A stretch of 12,791 bases of DNA. It comes from an uncultured bacterium (GTDB lineage: Bacteria > Desulfobacterota > Desulfobulbia > Desulfobulbales > Desulfobulbaceae). The notes below the pieces were generated by a model, which saw nothing but the letters and a program-made list of their open reading frames with translations, had not been told where the DNA came from and searched no databases. This document shows, one piece after another, positions 1 to 7,142 of this stretch (the stretch's first letter is position 1; each line of letters starts with the position of its first letter). The DNA is taken from the NCBI GenBank assembly GCA_903842475.1, contig CAIMMA010000156.1:1-12791 (forward strand), written 5' to 3'. Position numbers and translations under genes: made by a program.

Positions 1-49
1 AAAAACCCAAATCCGAGACGTGCCTTTTCCCCTCATCGACCAAAACCTT

Positions 50-84
50 TTGACAAGCCAGCAGTTGCTCAGTAATGGTTTACT
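50..84 (+). promoter_or_regulatory. Weak candidate promoter upstream of the acyl-CoA ligase
   Basis: A perfect TTGACA lies at 50-55. No good -10 sits at 17 bp from it (TAATGG at 73-78). However, TGGTTTACT at 76-84 resembles an extended -10 (TG-n-TATAAT form, 4 of 6 hexamer positions). Either reading starts transcription near 85-92, ahead of the ribosome binding site at 128-132. It would also exclude translation from the earlier in-frame ATG at 20. This is a sequence-only call and weak. Confidence 0.25.
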
Positions 85-139
85 TCCGTTATTACAGCGA
101 TGTCACCGCACCGTTTTTCGACAACCCAAGGAACAGATC

Positions 140-1780
140 ATGACAGCCACCCTCATCCAGCGCACAGCCTCGGCCTACACCTATCCTCTACTGATCAAGA
201 ACCTGTTCTATGCCCCGGTAGTCGATAATCCCGACCAGGAAATAGTGTACCGCGATCAACTCCGCTACACCTACCGCGACCTCCGCCAGCGGGTCAATCG
301 CCTGGCCAATGCTCTGACCACGCTAGGAGTCAAACCTGGAGACACAGTGGCGGTGATGGACTGGGACTCGCACCGCTATCTTGAATGCTTCCTGGCCGTC
401 CCGATGCTCGGGGCCGTCCTCCATACCATCAACATCCGGCTCTCGGCGGAGCAGATCCTCTACACCATCGATCACGCCGAGGACGACTTTCTTTTATTAA
501 ACGATGAATTTCTTCCCATCATCGAACAGATCAAAGGCCGCATCGATACGGTCAAGCGCTATGTCCTGCTGACCGATCTGGATGCCCCGCCCCAGACAAC
601 CATTCCCCTTGCCGGTGAATACGAGGCCCTGCTTGCCGATGCGGGCACGACGTTTGCCTTTGAAGATTTCGACGAAAACACTCGGGCCACCACCTTTTAC
701 ACCACCGGCACCACAGGCATGCCCAAAGGGGTCTACTTCAGCCACCGCCAACTGGTGCTCCACACCCTGGGGGCCTTGGCGGCCCTCGGCACGCCAGCGA
801 TCCAAGGCCGTTTCCATCAGCAGGATGTCTACATGCCTCTGACCCCGATGTTCCATGTCCATGCCTGGGGCCTGCCCTATGTGGCCACCTCGCTGGGGGT
901 CAAGCAGGTGTATCCCGGTAAATACGCCCCGGGCGCGCTCTTACAGCTGATCGTCCGGGAAGGGGTCACTTTTTCCCATTGCGTACCCACGATCATGCAC
1001 ATGCTGATCAACCACCCGAGTTTTGCGGAACTCGATCTCTCCCGCTGGAAAGTGCTGATCGGCGGCTCCGCCCTGACCAAGGCCATGTGCCAGACGGTGC
1101 TGGACAAGGGCATCGATGTCTTCACCGGCTACGGCATGTCGGAAACCTGCCCCCTCCTGACCATGGCCCATGTCAGCCGAGAGGACCTCGAAGCCGACGA
1201 GGAGGTCAACATCCGCTGCAAGACCGGACGGCCGCTGCCGCTGGTGCAGATGCTATTGGTGGATGAGCAGATGAACGATGTCAATAAGGACGGCGAACAG
1301 GTCGGCGAGATTGTGGTCCGCGCTCCGTGGTTGACCCAAGGCTACCTCAAGGATCAGCGCAACTCTGAAAACCTTTGGCGCGGCGGCTACCTCCACACCG
1401 GCGATGTGGCCAACATCAATCGCCAGAATTACGTCGGCATCACCGACCGGATCAAAGATGTGATCAAGACCGGCGGCGAATGGCTGAGTTCTCTGGAATT
1501 GGAAGATGCCATCGGCCTGCACCCGGCGATCGCCGAAGTGGCGGTTATCGGCATGACCGATAAAAAATGGGGGGAACGCCCTTTGGCGCTGGTGGTCCCC
1601 AAAAAAGATACCGCTGCCCCGACACCGCGCCAGCTCATCGGACACATCAACCAATTCATCGAAAAAGGCATGCTCTCTAAGCAGGCCATGCTGATCAAGA
1701 TCAAGGTGGTCGAGGCCATCGACAAAACCAGCGTCGGCAAAACCGACAAAAAAACCCTGCGGGTCAAACACTTGAGCTGA
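140..1780 (+). CDS. AlkK-like medium/long-chain fatty acid--CoA ligase (AMP-binding enzyme)
   Basis: Activates a fatty acid to its acyl-CoA through an acyl-adenylate, using ATP and CoA, in the cytoplasm. The 546-residue product shows the adenylate-forming core motifs in order. The phosphate-binding loop YTTGTTGMPKG is at 187-197, GYGMSET at 330-336, and the TGD of the hinge region at 420-422. ITDRIKDVIKTGGEW follows at about 434-448, and the C-terminal SVGKTDKK carries the catalytic lysine K534. Length and motif wording fit the AlkK/medium-chain acyl-CoA synthetase branch; chain length preference is inferred. The frame is open back to an ATG at 20, but ATG 140 is preferred. It has AAGGA at 128-132 with 7-base spacing, and the first 40 residues of the long form do not look like this family. 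The gene stands alone on the plus strand and converges on creA, with 55 bp between stops and no evident terminator. Confidence 0.93.
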   Translation: MTATLIQRTASAYTYPLLIKNLFYAPVVDNPDQEIVYRDQLRYTYRDLRQRVNRLANALTTLGVKPGDTVAVMDWDSHRYLECFLAVPMLGAVLHTINIRLSAEQILYTIDHAEDDFLLLNDEFLPIIEQIKGRIDTVKRYVLLTDLDAPPQTTIPLAGEYEALLADAGTTFAFEDFDENTRATTFYTTGTTGMPKGVYFSHRQLVLHTLGALAALGTPAIQGRFHQQDVYMPLTPMFHVHAWGLPYVATSLGVKQVYPGKYAPGALLQLIVREGVTFSHCVPTIMHMLINHPSFAELDLSRWKVLIGGSALTKAMCQTVLDKGIDVFTGYGMSETCPLLTMAHVSREDLEADEEVNIRCKTGRPLPLVQMLLVDEQMNDVNKDGEQVGEIVVRAPWLTQGYLKDQRNSENLWRGGYLHTGDVANINRQNYVGITDRIKDVIKTGGEWLSSLELEDAIGLHPAIAEVAVIGMTDKKWGERPLALVVPKKDTAAPTPRQLIGHINQFIEKGMLSKQAMLIKIKVVEAIDKTSVGKTDKKTLRVKHLS

Positions 1781-1835
1781 CAGACCGGTTTCCCGGGCAC
1801 GATCAACTCAACAACAACAGGCAGCGTCCCTTGCT

Positions 1836-2342
1836 TCAGTTCCCCTGAAAAGCGGAAACACCCCCGGGGCCGACCGGCGGCACTACGATGGTGGAAATGG
1901 AATTCTTGGGCGAGCCCTCGATCAGTTTATCACTGTAGGTGAGATAGACCAAGGTTGAACGTTTTTTGTCGAAATAACGTACCACTTGCACCTTTTTAAA
2001 CAGCATGGAGGTCGATTTTTTAAAGACCTCTTTGCCATCTTCCTTACCGGAACGAATCGCTTCCGGCAAGGTGATCGGACCGGTCTGACGACAGGAAATC
2101 GCGGCATCGGAGGTGTCCTCGGCCACGCCGATCGCACCCGAGACCCCGCCGGTTTTCGCACGACTGACGTAGCAGGTCGCACCGCTGATGTCGGGGTCGT
2201 CAAAGGCTTCGATCACGATTTTGTCGTTGGCGCCCAGAAACTTGAAAGTGGTGCTGACTCTGCCGATTTCCTCGGCAGCGACTGGGGCCGCAGCCCAGAA
2301 CAGCAAAGCGCTCAACAGACAGATGGTCTGTATTTTTATCAT
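1836..2342 (-). CDS. creA: CreA family secreted/periplasmic protein
   Basis: The product is 168 residues with an N-terminal signal peptide: K3, a hydrophobic stretch at 6-22, and likely cleavage after AAAPVAA near residue 23. The mature part has the CreA family pattern: GRVSTTFKFLGAND (about 27-40), IVIEAFDDPDISGATCYVSR with C57, SCRQTGPI with C84, and VQVVRYFDKKRSTLVYLTYSDKLIEGSPKNS. The family has no well-established biochemical function; in E. coli the gene sits beside creBCD, which is absent here. The two cysteines could form a disulfide in the periplasm (inference). The ATG lies 4 bases after the leuA stop, with AGGAA almost abutting the start. Translation is therefore probably coupled to leuA, and the gene shares its mRNA and its attenuator. 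Confidence 0.9.
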   Translation of the reverse strand: MIKIQTICLLSALLFWAAAPVAAEEIGRVSTTFKFLGANDKIVIEAFDDPDISGATCYVSRAKTGGVSGAIGVAEDTSDAAISCRQTGPITLPEAIRSGKEDGKEVFKKSTSMLFKKVQVVRYFDKKRSTLVYLTYSDKLIEGSPKNSISTIVVPPVGPGGVSAFQGN

Positions 2343-2346
2343 TTCC

Positions 2347-4041
2347 TCATCCCCTCTTGGTTTTTTTTGAAGATCGGTTCAAGGCGCTGAGCAACGATTT
2401 TATCGAGGCAACGATGATATCGGTATCCACCCCGGCACCCCACCAACTCTCCTCATCGTGATCAAGAATTTCGATATAACTCACCGCCTTGGAGGAACTA
2501 CCCCGCGCCAGGGCGTGTTCGTGATAGGAATGGAGGCCAAACTGCAGCCCCAGGCCCTCGCGCAAAGCCGTGCAGAAAGCATCCAACGGCCCGTTGCCTC
2601 CTGCTTTGATGGTGTTCTCCTGCCCTTTAACCACGACCACCGCCTCGATTTCCGCGATTGACAACTCTTCTTCCCGATCGACATGGCGCTTGATGACATT
2701 GAACGATTTCAAGTAATAGCCGTTATTATTGAGCAAATACTCCTTTTCAAAGGTGTGGAAAATCATCTCCGGGGTCAGCTCGTCGCCATGGGCATCCGAA
2801 ACCTCCTGAATGACCCGGCCAAAACCCGGGTGCATCTCCTTGGGCAGTTTGAATCCGAACTCGCGATCCATGATATAAGCGACGCCCCCCTTGCCGGACT
2901 GGCTGTTGATGCGGATGATCGACTCGTAGGTGCGGCCGACATCCTGGGGGTCGATGGGCAGATACGGCACCTCCCACAGACCGCTCTCGGTTAATTCAAC
3001 GGCGCTCATCCCCTTATTGATCGCATCCTGGTGCGATCCGGAAAAAGCGGTGTAGACCAATTCTCCGGCATACGGATGGCGGGAATGGACGCTCATCTTG
3101 GTGCAGCGCTCATAGGTATTGATCACTCGGTTGATTCGAGAAAAATCAAGCACCGGATCGATCCCTTGCGTGAACATGTTGAGCGCCAGGGTGACGATGT
3201 CAACATTGCCGGTGCGCTCGCCGTTGCCGAACAGGGTGCCCTCCACTCGATCCGCTCCGGCCATGAGAGCCAGTTCGGTGGCGGCCACCGCTTCACCGCG
3301 GTCGTTGTGGGCATGCAGGCTGATCAGGGCTGCATTGCGGTTTTTCATGTTCCGACAGAACCATTCGATCTGGTCCGCGTAGATATTGGGGGTCGACATC
3401 TCCACGGTGGCCGGCAGATTAATGACCATCGGGTTCTCCGGAGTCGGCTCCCAGACCTCCATGATCGCTTCACAGATCTCCAGGGCAAAATCAAGTTCCG
3501 TGCCGGTAAAACTTTCCGGTGAGTATTCATAGCGGATGCGGGTGTCAGTATGGCTGGCCTGTTCGCGGATCAGTCGCGCTCCGGCTACTCCGAGTGCAAT
3601 AATCTCCTTGCGCCCCTTTTTAAAAACGATGTCGCGCTGCAGGGTTGAGGTGGAATTGTAGAGGTGCACGATTCCCTCCCGTGCGCCCTGGAGGGAGGCG
3701 AACGTTTTCTTGATCAACTGCTCCCGTGCCTGGGTCAGGACATGGGGGACGACGCCGTCGGGGATGTGTTTGCCATCGATAAGCAGACGGAGAAAATCGT
3801 GTTCGATCTGCGAAGCCGAAGGAAAGCCGACCTCGATTTCCTTGAAACCGATCGCCACCAACAGTTGAAACATCTCCAGCTTCTCTTCCAGATTCATTGG
3901 CTGGATGAGTGCTTGATTACCGTCACGCAGATCGACGCTGCACCAGATCGGCGCTCTGGTGATCCGTTGACTGGGCCAGGTCCGGTCAGGAAGATGGACC
4001 GGCGGGTACGGTCGATATTTCTTGAGTTTTTCTTGATTCAT
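2347..4041 (-). CDS. leuA: 2-isopropylmalate synthase (LeuA, Pseudomonas/yeast-type LeuA2)
   Basis: Condenses acetyl-CoA with 2-oxoisovalerate, the first committed step of leucine synthesis. The 564-residue product begins with the family's KKYRPYPPVHLPDRTWPS-type N-terminus. The TIM-barrel motif SVDLRDGNQ is near 35-43, the metal-binding HAHND at 243-247 and GNGERTGN at 272-279. From about 430 to 558 there is a LeuA regulatory (leucine-binding dimer) domain with GGNGPLDAF, so feedback inhibition by leucine is expected. An in-frame TTG lies at 4056. ATG 4041 is preferred because GGAG at 4048-4051 is spaced 6 bases from it and would lie inside the longer form. Length and the APIWCSVDLRDGNQ wording fit the longer LeuA2 branch rather than the 520-residue E. 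coli type. The gene follows a leader peptide and an intrinsic terminator, and creA follows it 4 bases downstream. Confidence 0.95.
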   Translation of the reverse strand: MNQEKLKKYRPYPPVHLPDRTWPSQRITRAPIWCSVDLRDGNQALIQPMNLEEKLEMFQLLVAIGFKEIEVGFPSASQIEHDFLRLLIDGKHIPDGVVPHVLTQAREQLIKKTFASLQGAREGIVHLYNSTSTLQRDIVFKKGRKEIIALGVAGARLIREQASHTDTRIRYEYSPESFTGTELDFALEICEAIMEVWEPTPENPMVINLPATVEMSTPNIYADQIEWFCRNMKNRNAALISLHAHNDRGEAVAATELALMAGADRVEGTLFGNGERTGNVDIVTLALNMFTQGIDPVLDFSRINRVINTYERCTKMSVHSRHPYAGELVYTAFSGSHQDAINKGMSAVELTESGLWEVPYLPIDPQDVGRTYESIIRINSQSGKGGVAYIMDREFGFKLPKEMHPGFGRVIQEVSDAHGDELTPEMIFHTFEKEYLLNNNGYYLKSFNVIKRHVDREEELSIAEIEAVVVVKGQENTIKAGGNGPLDAFCTALREGLGLQFGLHSYHEHALARGSSSKAVSYIEILDHDEESWWGAGVDTDIIVASIKSLLSALNRSSKKTKRG

Positions 4042-4062
4042 GGTGTTCTCCGTCAAGCAGTC

Positions 4063-4095
4063 AAAAAAAAAGCCACGGTTTGGGAAACCGTGGCT
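4063..4095 (-). terminator. Attenuator terminator in the leuA leader
   Basis: On the minus strand, AGCCACGGTTT (4095-4085), a CCC loop (4084-4082) and AAACCGTGGCT (4081-4071) form a perfect 11-bp hairpin. It runs straight into a T tract on that strand (A run at 4063-4071 on the plus strand). This is a textbook intrinsic terminator. It lies after a promoter and leader peptide but only 12 bases upstream of the leuA Shine-Dalgarno, with no gene ending before it. It must therefore act as a regulated stop for leuA rather than as the end of another transcript. Confidence 0.88.
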
Positions 4096-4164
4096 TGGTG
4101 AGTTTAGATTCGATGCGGTCCGTCAGGACACACCCCCCTTCCCTGCCACAGTTTCCCTGTGCAG
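4082..4164 (-). promoter_or_regulatory. Leucine attenuator: alternative antiterminator/pause hairpins
   Basis: Three mutually exclusive pairings can be read on the minus-strand RNA. Region 1 (CACAG, 4161-4157) pairs with region 2 (CTGTG, 4151-4147) around a GGAAA loop. Region 2 in longer form, GGGAAACUGUGGC (4157-4145), pairs with region 3, GCCACGGUUUCCC (4094-4082). That gives 13 base pairs with one G-U, and it would destroy the terminator. Region 3 otherwise forms the terminator with the 3' arm (4081-4071). A ribosome stalled on leucine codons 9-11 would cover region 1, free region 2 and favour antitermination. With ample leucine, the 1:2 and terminator hairpins form. The pairings are seen in the sequence; the regulatory behaviour follows from the known leu/his/trp attenuation mechanism. 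Confidence 0.8.
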
Positions 4165-4203
4165 TCGACTAAGCAAAAGAGGTAGAGCAGGTGCGTATTT
4201 CAT
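4123..4203 (-). CDS. leuL: Leucine-rich leader peptide of the leuA attenuator
   Basis: A 26-codon frame starts at ATG 4203 and ends at TGA 4125-4123. Leucine codons are at positions 7 (CTA), 9 (CTT), 10 (TTG), 11 (CTT) and 14 (CTG), within the stretch ALPLLLSRL. Five leucines in 26 residues, including three in a row, is the signature of a leu operon leader peptide. The stretch ends just before the RNA segment that forms the first alternative hairpin. The ribosome binding site is weak: AGG with a 7-base spacing. The start is about 20 nt downstream of the predicted transcription start. The peptide itself needs no function; its translation would sense charged tRNA-Leu. Position between the promoter and the terminator ahead of leuA supports the call. 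Confidence 0.8.
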   Translation of the reverse strand: MKYAPALPLLLSRLHRETVAGKGGVS

Positions 4204-4227
4204 GGTCCAGCCTATCGTTAAATTTCT

Positions 4228-4258
4228 CTTATACTAAAGCGCCCATGGTATTTGTCAA
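4228..4258 (-). promoter_or_regulatory. Promoter of the leuL-leuA-creA transcript
   Basis: A perfect TTGACA (minus strand, 4258-4253) is followed after 16 bp by TAGTAT (4236-4231), or after 19 bp by TATAAG (4233-4228). Transcription would begin near 4220-4225, leaving a short untranslated stretch before the leader ATG at 4203. The promoter lies in the gap after fbp, so leuA does not have to depend on pepA-fbp transcription. Confidence 0.6.
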
Positions 4259-4340
4259 GCAAGAAAGCAGCACCAATCAACCCGGTGCCCCGGTAGGCAC
4301 AGCTCACCGCGTGCAGTGGCCTTGTCCGCTTTCCCGCCCG

Positions 4341-5357
4341 TCACATTTCTCCGCGCAGAAATTTTTCCGCCAGATCGACATCCCGCTTTGAACCGATGAT
4401 CAATGGCACCCGTTGATGGAGATTGTTCGGTTCGATATCGAGGATGCGACGACCGTCATCGGTGATCGCCCGGCCACCGGCCTGCTCGACGATCAGCGCC
4501 AGAGGTGCGGCCTCGTAGAGCAGTCGCAGTTTGCCCTCGGACTTTTCGCCGCTCTTTTTATCGCGGGTATAAAGAAAGATGCCGCCCTTAATCAGATTGC
4601 GATGAAAATCCGCCACCAGCGAACCGATATAGCGAAGACTGTAGGGCCCCTTGCCGCCATCTGCGGTCTTGAGATGGTTGATAAAGTTGCGGGTACTGTC
4701 GAACCAATGGTTGGCATAGGCCTCGTTAACGCTGTAATACATCGAGGTCTCGGGGATACGAATATCCGGATGCGACAGAAAAAACTCGCCAACGCTCGGA
4801 TCAAGGGTAAAACCATGGACACCGGAACCGGTGGTGTAGACCATCACTGTGGAAGAACCGTAGATGATATAGCCAGCCGCCACCTGCTTGCTGCCTTTTT
4901 GCAGCAGATCTTCCACCGTACCCTGGCCGGAGACGCTGATCCGTTTATGGATGGAAAAAATCGTGCCGATGCTGACATTGACATCGATGTTGGTCGAACC
5001 GTCAAGGGGATCGAAGGCGATGGTGTAGTTACCCTGATAGCCATCAAGAACCGGAATGATGTCATCATCCTCCTCCGATGCCATGACACAAACATGACCG
5101 CACTGCTCCATGCGCCGCTTGATGGTCTGATTGGCAAAAACGTCGAGTTTCTGGACGCTCTCGCCCTGGATATTAGTGCGGCCGGATTGCCCCAGAATAT
5201 CCGCCAGACCCGCCATATTGACCTCGGCGCTGATTATCTTGCCGGCGACCACCAGATCGTTGAGCAGGCCGGTGAGTTCACCGGTTGCTTCCGGATGGAG
5301 CAACTGGTCATCCATAATTTGACGGCTGACGGTAATGCCTTTTCTTTTTGCGAGCAT
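4341..5357 (-). CDS. fbp: Class I fructose-1,6-bisphosphatase
   Basis: Hydrolyses fructose-1,6-bisphosphate to fructose-6-phosphate, the irreversible step of gluconeogenesis, in the cytoplasm with Mg2+. The product has 338 residues, normal for the class I family. Visible motifs are SEE with E95/E96, the metal site DPLDGSTNID at 116-125, the substrate-side stretch YIGSLVADFHRN at about 243-254, and the family signature GKLRLLYEAAPLA at about 275-287. The start ATG 5357 has GGGAG at 5364-5368, spaced 6 bases. It lies 60 bp downstream of the pepA stop on the same strand, so co-transcription with pepA is likely. No convincing terminator follows the stop; a short GTGCC/GGCAC hairpin there lacks a U tract. 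Confidence 0.95.
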   Translation of the reverse strand: MLAKRKGITVSRQIMDDQLLHPEATGELTGLLNDLVVAGKIISAEVNMAGLADILGQSGRTNIQGESVQKLDVFANQTIKRRMEQCGHVCVMASEEDDDIIPVLDGYQGNYTIAFDPLDGSTNIDVNVSIGTIFSIHKRISVSGQGTVEDLLQKGSKQVAAGYIIYGSSTVMVYTTGSGVHGFTLDPSVGEFFLSHPDIRIPETSMYYSVNEAYANHWFDSTRNFINHLKTADGGKGPYSLRYIGSLVADFHRNLIKGGIFLYTRDKKSGEKSEGKLRLLYEAAPLALIVEQAGGRAITDDGRRILDIEPNNLHQRVPLIIGSKRDVDLAEKFLRGEM

Positions 5358-5417
5358 ATTCCTCTCCCTGGTATCGTTCTCGGTCTGCGGGGCATCAGCA
5401 TCCCGGCAGTTGACTTA

Positions 5418-6980
5418 TTATTTCTTGCCGGCTGGTTTCAAGGGCTCCCATTGACTTAAGCAGTCAACGAGCGTACGCACGCCCGTTCCGGATGGGCCCT
5501 TGGGGATGTAGGTTTTTTCGGTGAAATCCCAGGCCGTTCCGGCGATATCAAGGTGGGCCCAGGGAGTTTCGCCGACGAATTCCTGCAAATAACAGGCAGC
5601 GGTGATGGTTCCGGCGCTCCGGTCGCTGCCGGCATTTTTGATGTCAGCCACCCGTGAATCGATCTGTTTACGGTACTCGGGCCCCAGCGGCAGACGCCAC
5701 ATTGGTTCCCCTGCCTGGGCACCGGCATCAATTAATCGAGTCGCCAACTGATCGTTATTAGCGAGCAACCCGGTATAGTGATGGCCAAGACCGATAATCA
5801 CCGCTCCGGTCAAGGTGGCCAGATCGATGACCGCTTCGGGCGCATAGGTGGCGATTCCATAGGCTAGGGCATCGGCAAGGATAAGCCGCCCTTCGGCATC
5901 GGTATTGATGATCTCCGAGGTTTTGCCGCCGAAATGGCGAATAACGTCGCCGGGTTTCAAAGCCGCCGAGCCCGACAGATTCTCGGTGGCCGGAATCAGG
6001 GCCACCACGTTGACGCCGCTGACCTCGGTCTCGGCCAGAGCCTGCATGGCGGTAATCACTGCGGCGCCGCCGCACATATCATATTTCATATCTTCCATAC
6101 CGGCAGGCGGCTTGAGACTGATGCCGCCGGAGTCGAAGGTCAGCCCTTTGCCCACCAGCAGCACAGTTGGGTTCTTTTTATCGGTCTTGTATTCAAGAAT
6201 CACCAGTTGCGGTGGCAGAGCCGACCCCTGATTGACCCCGAGAATTCCGCCCATACAAAGCTTCTGCATGGCGGCTTTATCGAGAACCTTGCACTTCAGG
6301 CTGCTCTTTTTTCCCAATTTTTTAGCGTAGTCCGCAAATGCCGCCGGCGTCCAGTGATTTCCCGGCTGGTTAGCCATGTCCCGGGCGGCACAGGCCGCCT
6401 CGGCCAGAGCCTTACCCCGCTGCAGGCCTTTACGGACCGCTCCGCCTGCCAGTCCGCCGTCATGGAGAAAAAAACGCTCCACCCGGGTCGGTTTGTCCGG
6501 CTCATCTTTGGGGGTTTTGTGGAATTCGAAACGATAGTTGCCGAGCAAGAGGCCTTCGGTAAGACATTGAGAAATATCCGCCGCTTCAAGCAGATAATCC
6601 TTGGGCAGGATGACCAGCACCTCTTTGGCCTTCACGATCCCCGCCTGCTTGGCTATCGTTCCTCCGGCCAGACGAAGTTGCTCTCTGCGCCCGTTGATGG
6701 CTTCATCCTGTTTACCCAAGCCGACCAACAGCACTCGTTTGGCCCGAACCTCGGTATCATTCTCCGTCGCAATCATTCCTGGATAAAAGAGCAGGGTTTG
6801 CTCCTTGCTTCCTTTGAAATCACCGGTGGACCACACCTGCTGCAACGCCCGATGAATCGCCCCTGGTACTTCAGATGCCAGTTGGGGAATGTCTTCTTCA
6901 ACGACACAGACCAGCAAGTCCCCGGAAAACTCGCGAGGATTCTTATCACTCATTTTTATTGCGACAACATCATCATGCAC
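5418..6980 (-). CDS. pepA: Leucyl aminopeptidase (cytosol aminopeptidase, M17 family)
   Basis: A two-metal enzyme that removes N-terminal residues, notably leucine, from peptides in the cytoplasm; E. coli PepA also binds DNA at Xer recombination and carAB sites. The 520-residue product has the M17 C-terminal catalytic domain. Metal ligands are K278, D283, D301, D361 and E363; catalytic residues are K290 and R365. The signature NTDAEGRL is at 359-366, and the spacing matches E. coli PepA with an 8-9 residue offset. The start is GTG 6980 with GGAGG at 6991-6995, 10 bases away. The alternative ATG 6953 has no Shine-Dalgarno and would remove the first N-domain strand (VVAIKMS). The gene is divergent from the CNNM-type gene and sits 60 bp upstream of fbp. 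Confidence 0.94.
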   Translation of the reverse strand: MHDDVVAIKMSDKNPREFSGDLLVCVVEEDIPQLASEVPGAIHRALQQVWSTGDFKGSKEQTLLFYPGMIATENDTEVRAKRVLLVGLGKQDEAINGRREQLRLAGGTIAKQAGIVKAKEVLVILPKDYLLEAADISQCLTEGLLLGNYRFEFHKTPKDEPDKPTRVERFFLHDGGLAGGAVRKGLQRGKALAEAACAARDMANQPGNHWTPAAFADYAKKLGKKSSLKCKVLDKAAMQKLCMGGILGVNQGSALPPQLVILEYKTDKKNPTVLLVGKGLTFDSGGISLKPPAGMEDMKYDMCGGAAVITAMQALAETEVSGVNVVALIPATENLSGSAALKPGDVIRHFGGKTSEIINTDAEGRLILADALAYGIATYAPEAVIDLATLTGAVIIGLGHHYTGLLANNDQLATRLIDAGAQAGEPMWRLPLGPEYRKQIDSRVADIKNAGSDRSAGTITAACYLQEFVGETPWAHLDIAGTAWDFTEKTYIPKGPSGTGVRTLVDCLSQWEPLKPAGKK

Positions 6981-7013
6981 CGGATGGGTTCCTCCCTCTC
7001 AAATCTTTGCATA

Positions 7014-7028
7014 ACACTTTAAAAGTGT
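7014..7028. repeat. 15-bp dyad in the divergent pepA / CNNM intergenic region
   Basis: ACACTTT and AAAGTGT flank a single central A (7014-7020, 7022-7028), a perfect 7+7 inverted repeat. It lies 34 bp upstream of the pepA start codon and between the two divergent genes. The position would suit a repressor operator, but short AT-rich dyads also occur by chance. There is no T tract that would make it a terminator. Confidence 0.35.
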
Positions 7029-7081
7029 ACGGTATCGGTTTATTGTAAGTTTTTCATACACTAAAGTTGGGTGAACCTCAA

Positions 7082-7110
7082 TTGACAAAACTCCCGTTAC
7101 CCGCTACTAC
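7082..7110 (+). promoter_or_regulatory. Candidate promoter of the CNNM/CBS gene
   Basis: TTGACA at 7082-7087 is a perfect -35 and is followed after 17 bp by TACTAC (7105-7110), a poor -10 with 3 of 6 matches. It lies in the only gap where this gene's promoter can be, since pepA diverges. The -35 is convincing; the -10 is not. Confidence 0.35.
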
Positions 7111-7142
7111 CTAAAAAAACAATCAACATTGCGGAGAAAGTC

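Noticed and set aside
20..139. N-terminal 40-residue extension of the acyl-CoA ligase from ATG 20
   Set aside because: ATG 20 has no Shine-Dalgarno, while ATG 140 has AAGGA 7 bases upstream. The extension is unlike the family and overlaps a possible promoter.
1781..1835. CCGG-GAAA-CCGG hairpin between the convergent acyl-CoA ligase and creA stops
   Set aside because: A 4-bp stem with no T run on either strand does not support an intrinsic terminator.
4042..4056. Longer leuA start at TTG 4056
   Set aside because: It would bury the good GGAG site at 4048-4051 inside the gene; ATG 4041 is correctly spaced from it.
4270..4310. GTGCC/GGCAC hairpin after fbp as a terminator
   Set aside because: The stem is only 5 bp, with no U tract following it on the minus strand.
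4413..5459. 348-codon open frame on the plus strand opposite fbp
   Set aside because: It is antisense to a clear FBPase across its whole length, resembles no family I know, and long antisense frames are expected in genes with G/C-rich third positions.
5934..7022. 362-codon open frame on the plus strand opposite pepA
   Set aside because: It is a shadow of pepA, whose metal ligands and NTDAEGRL signature fix the real frame and strand.
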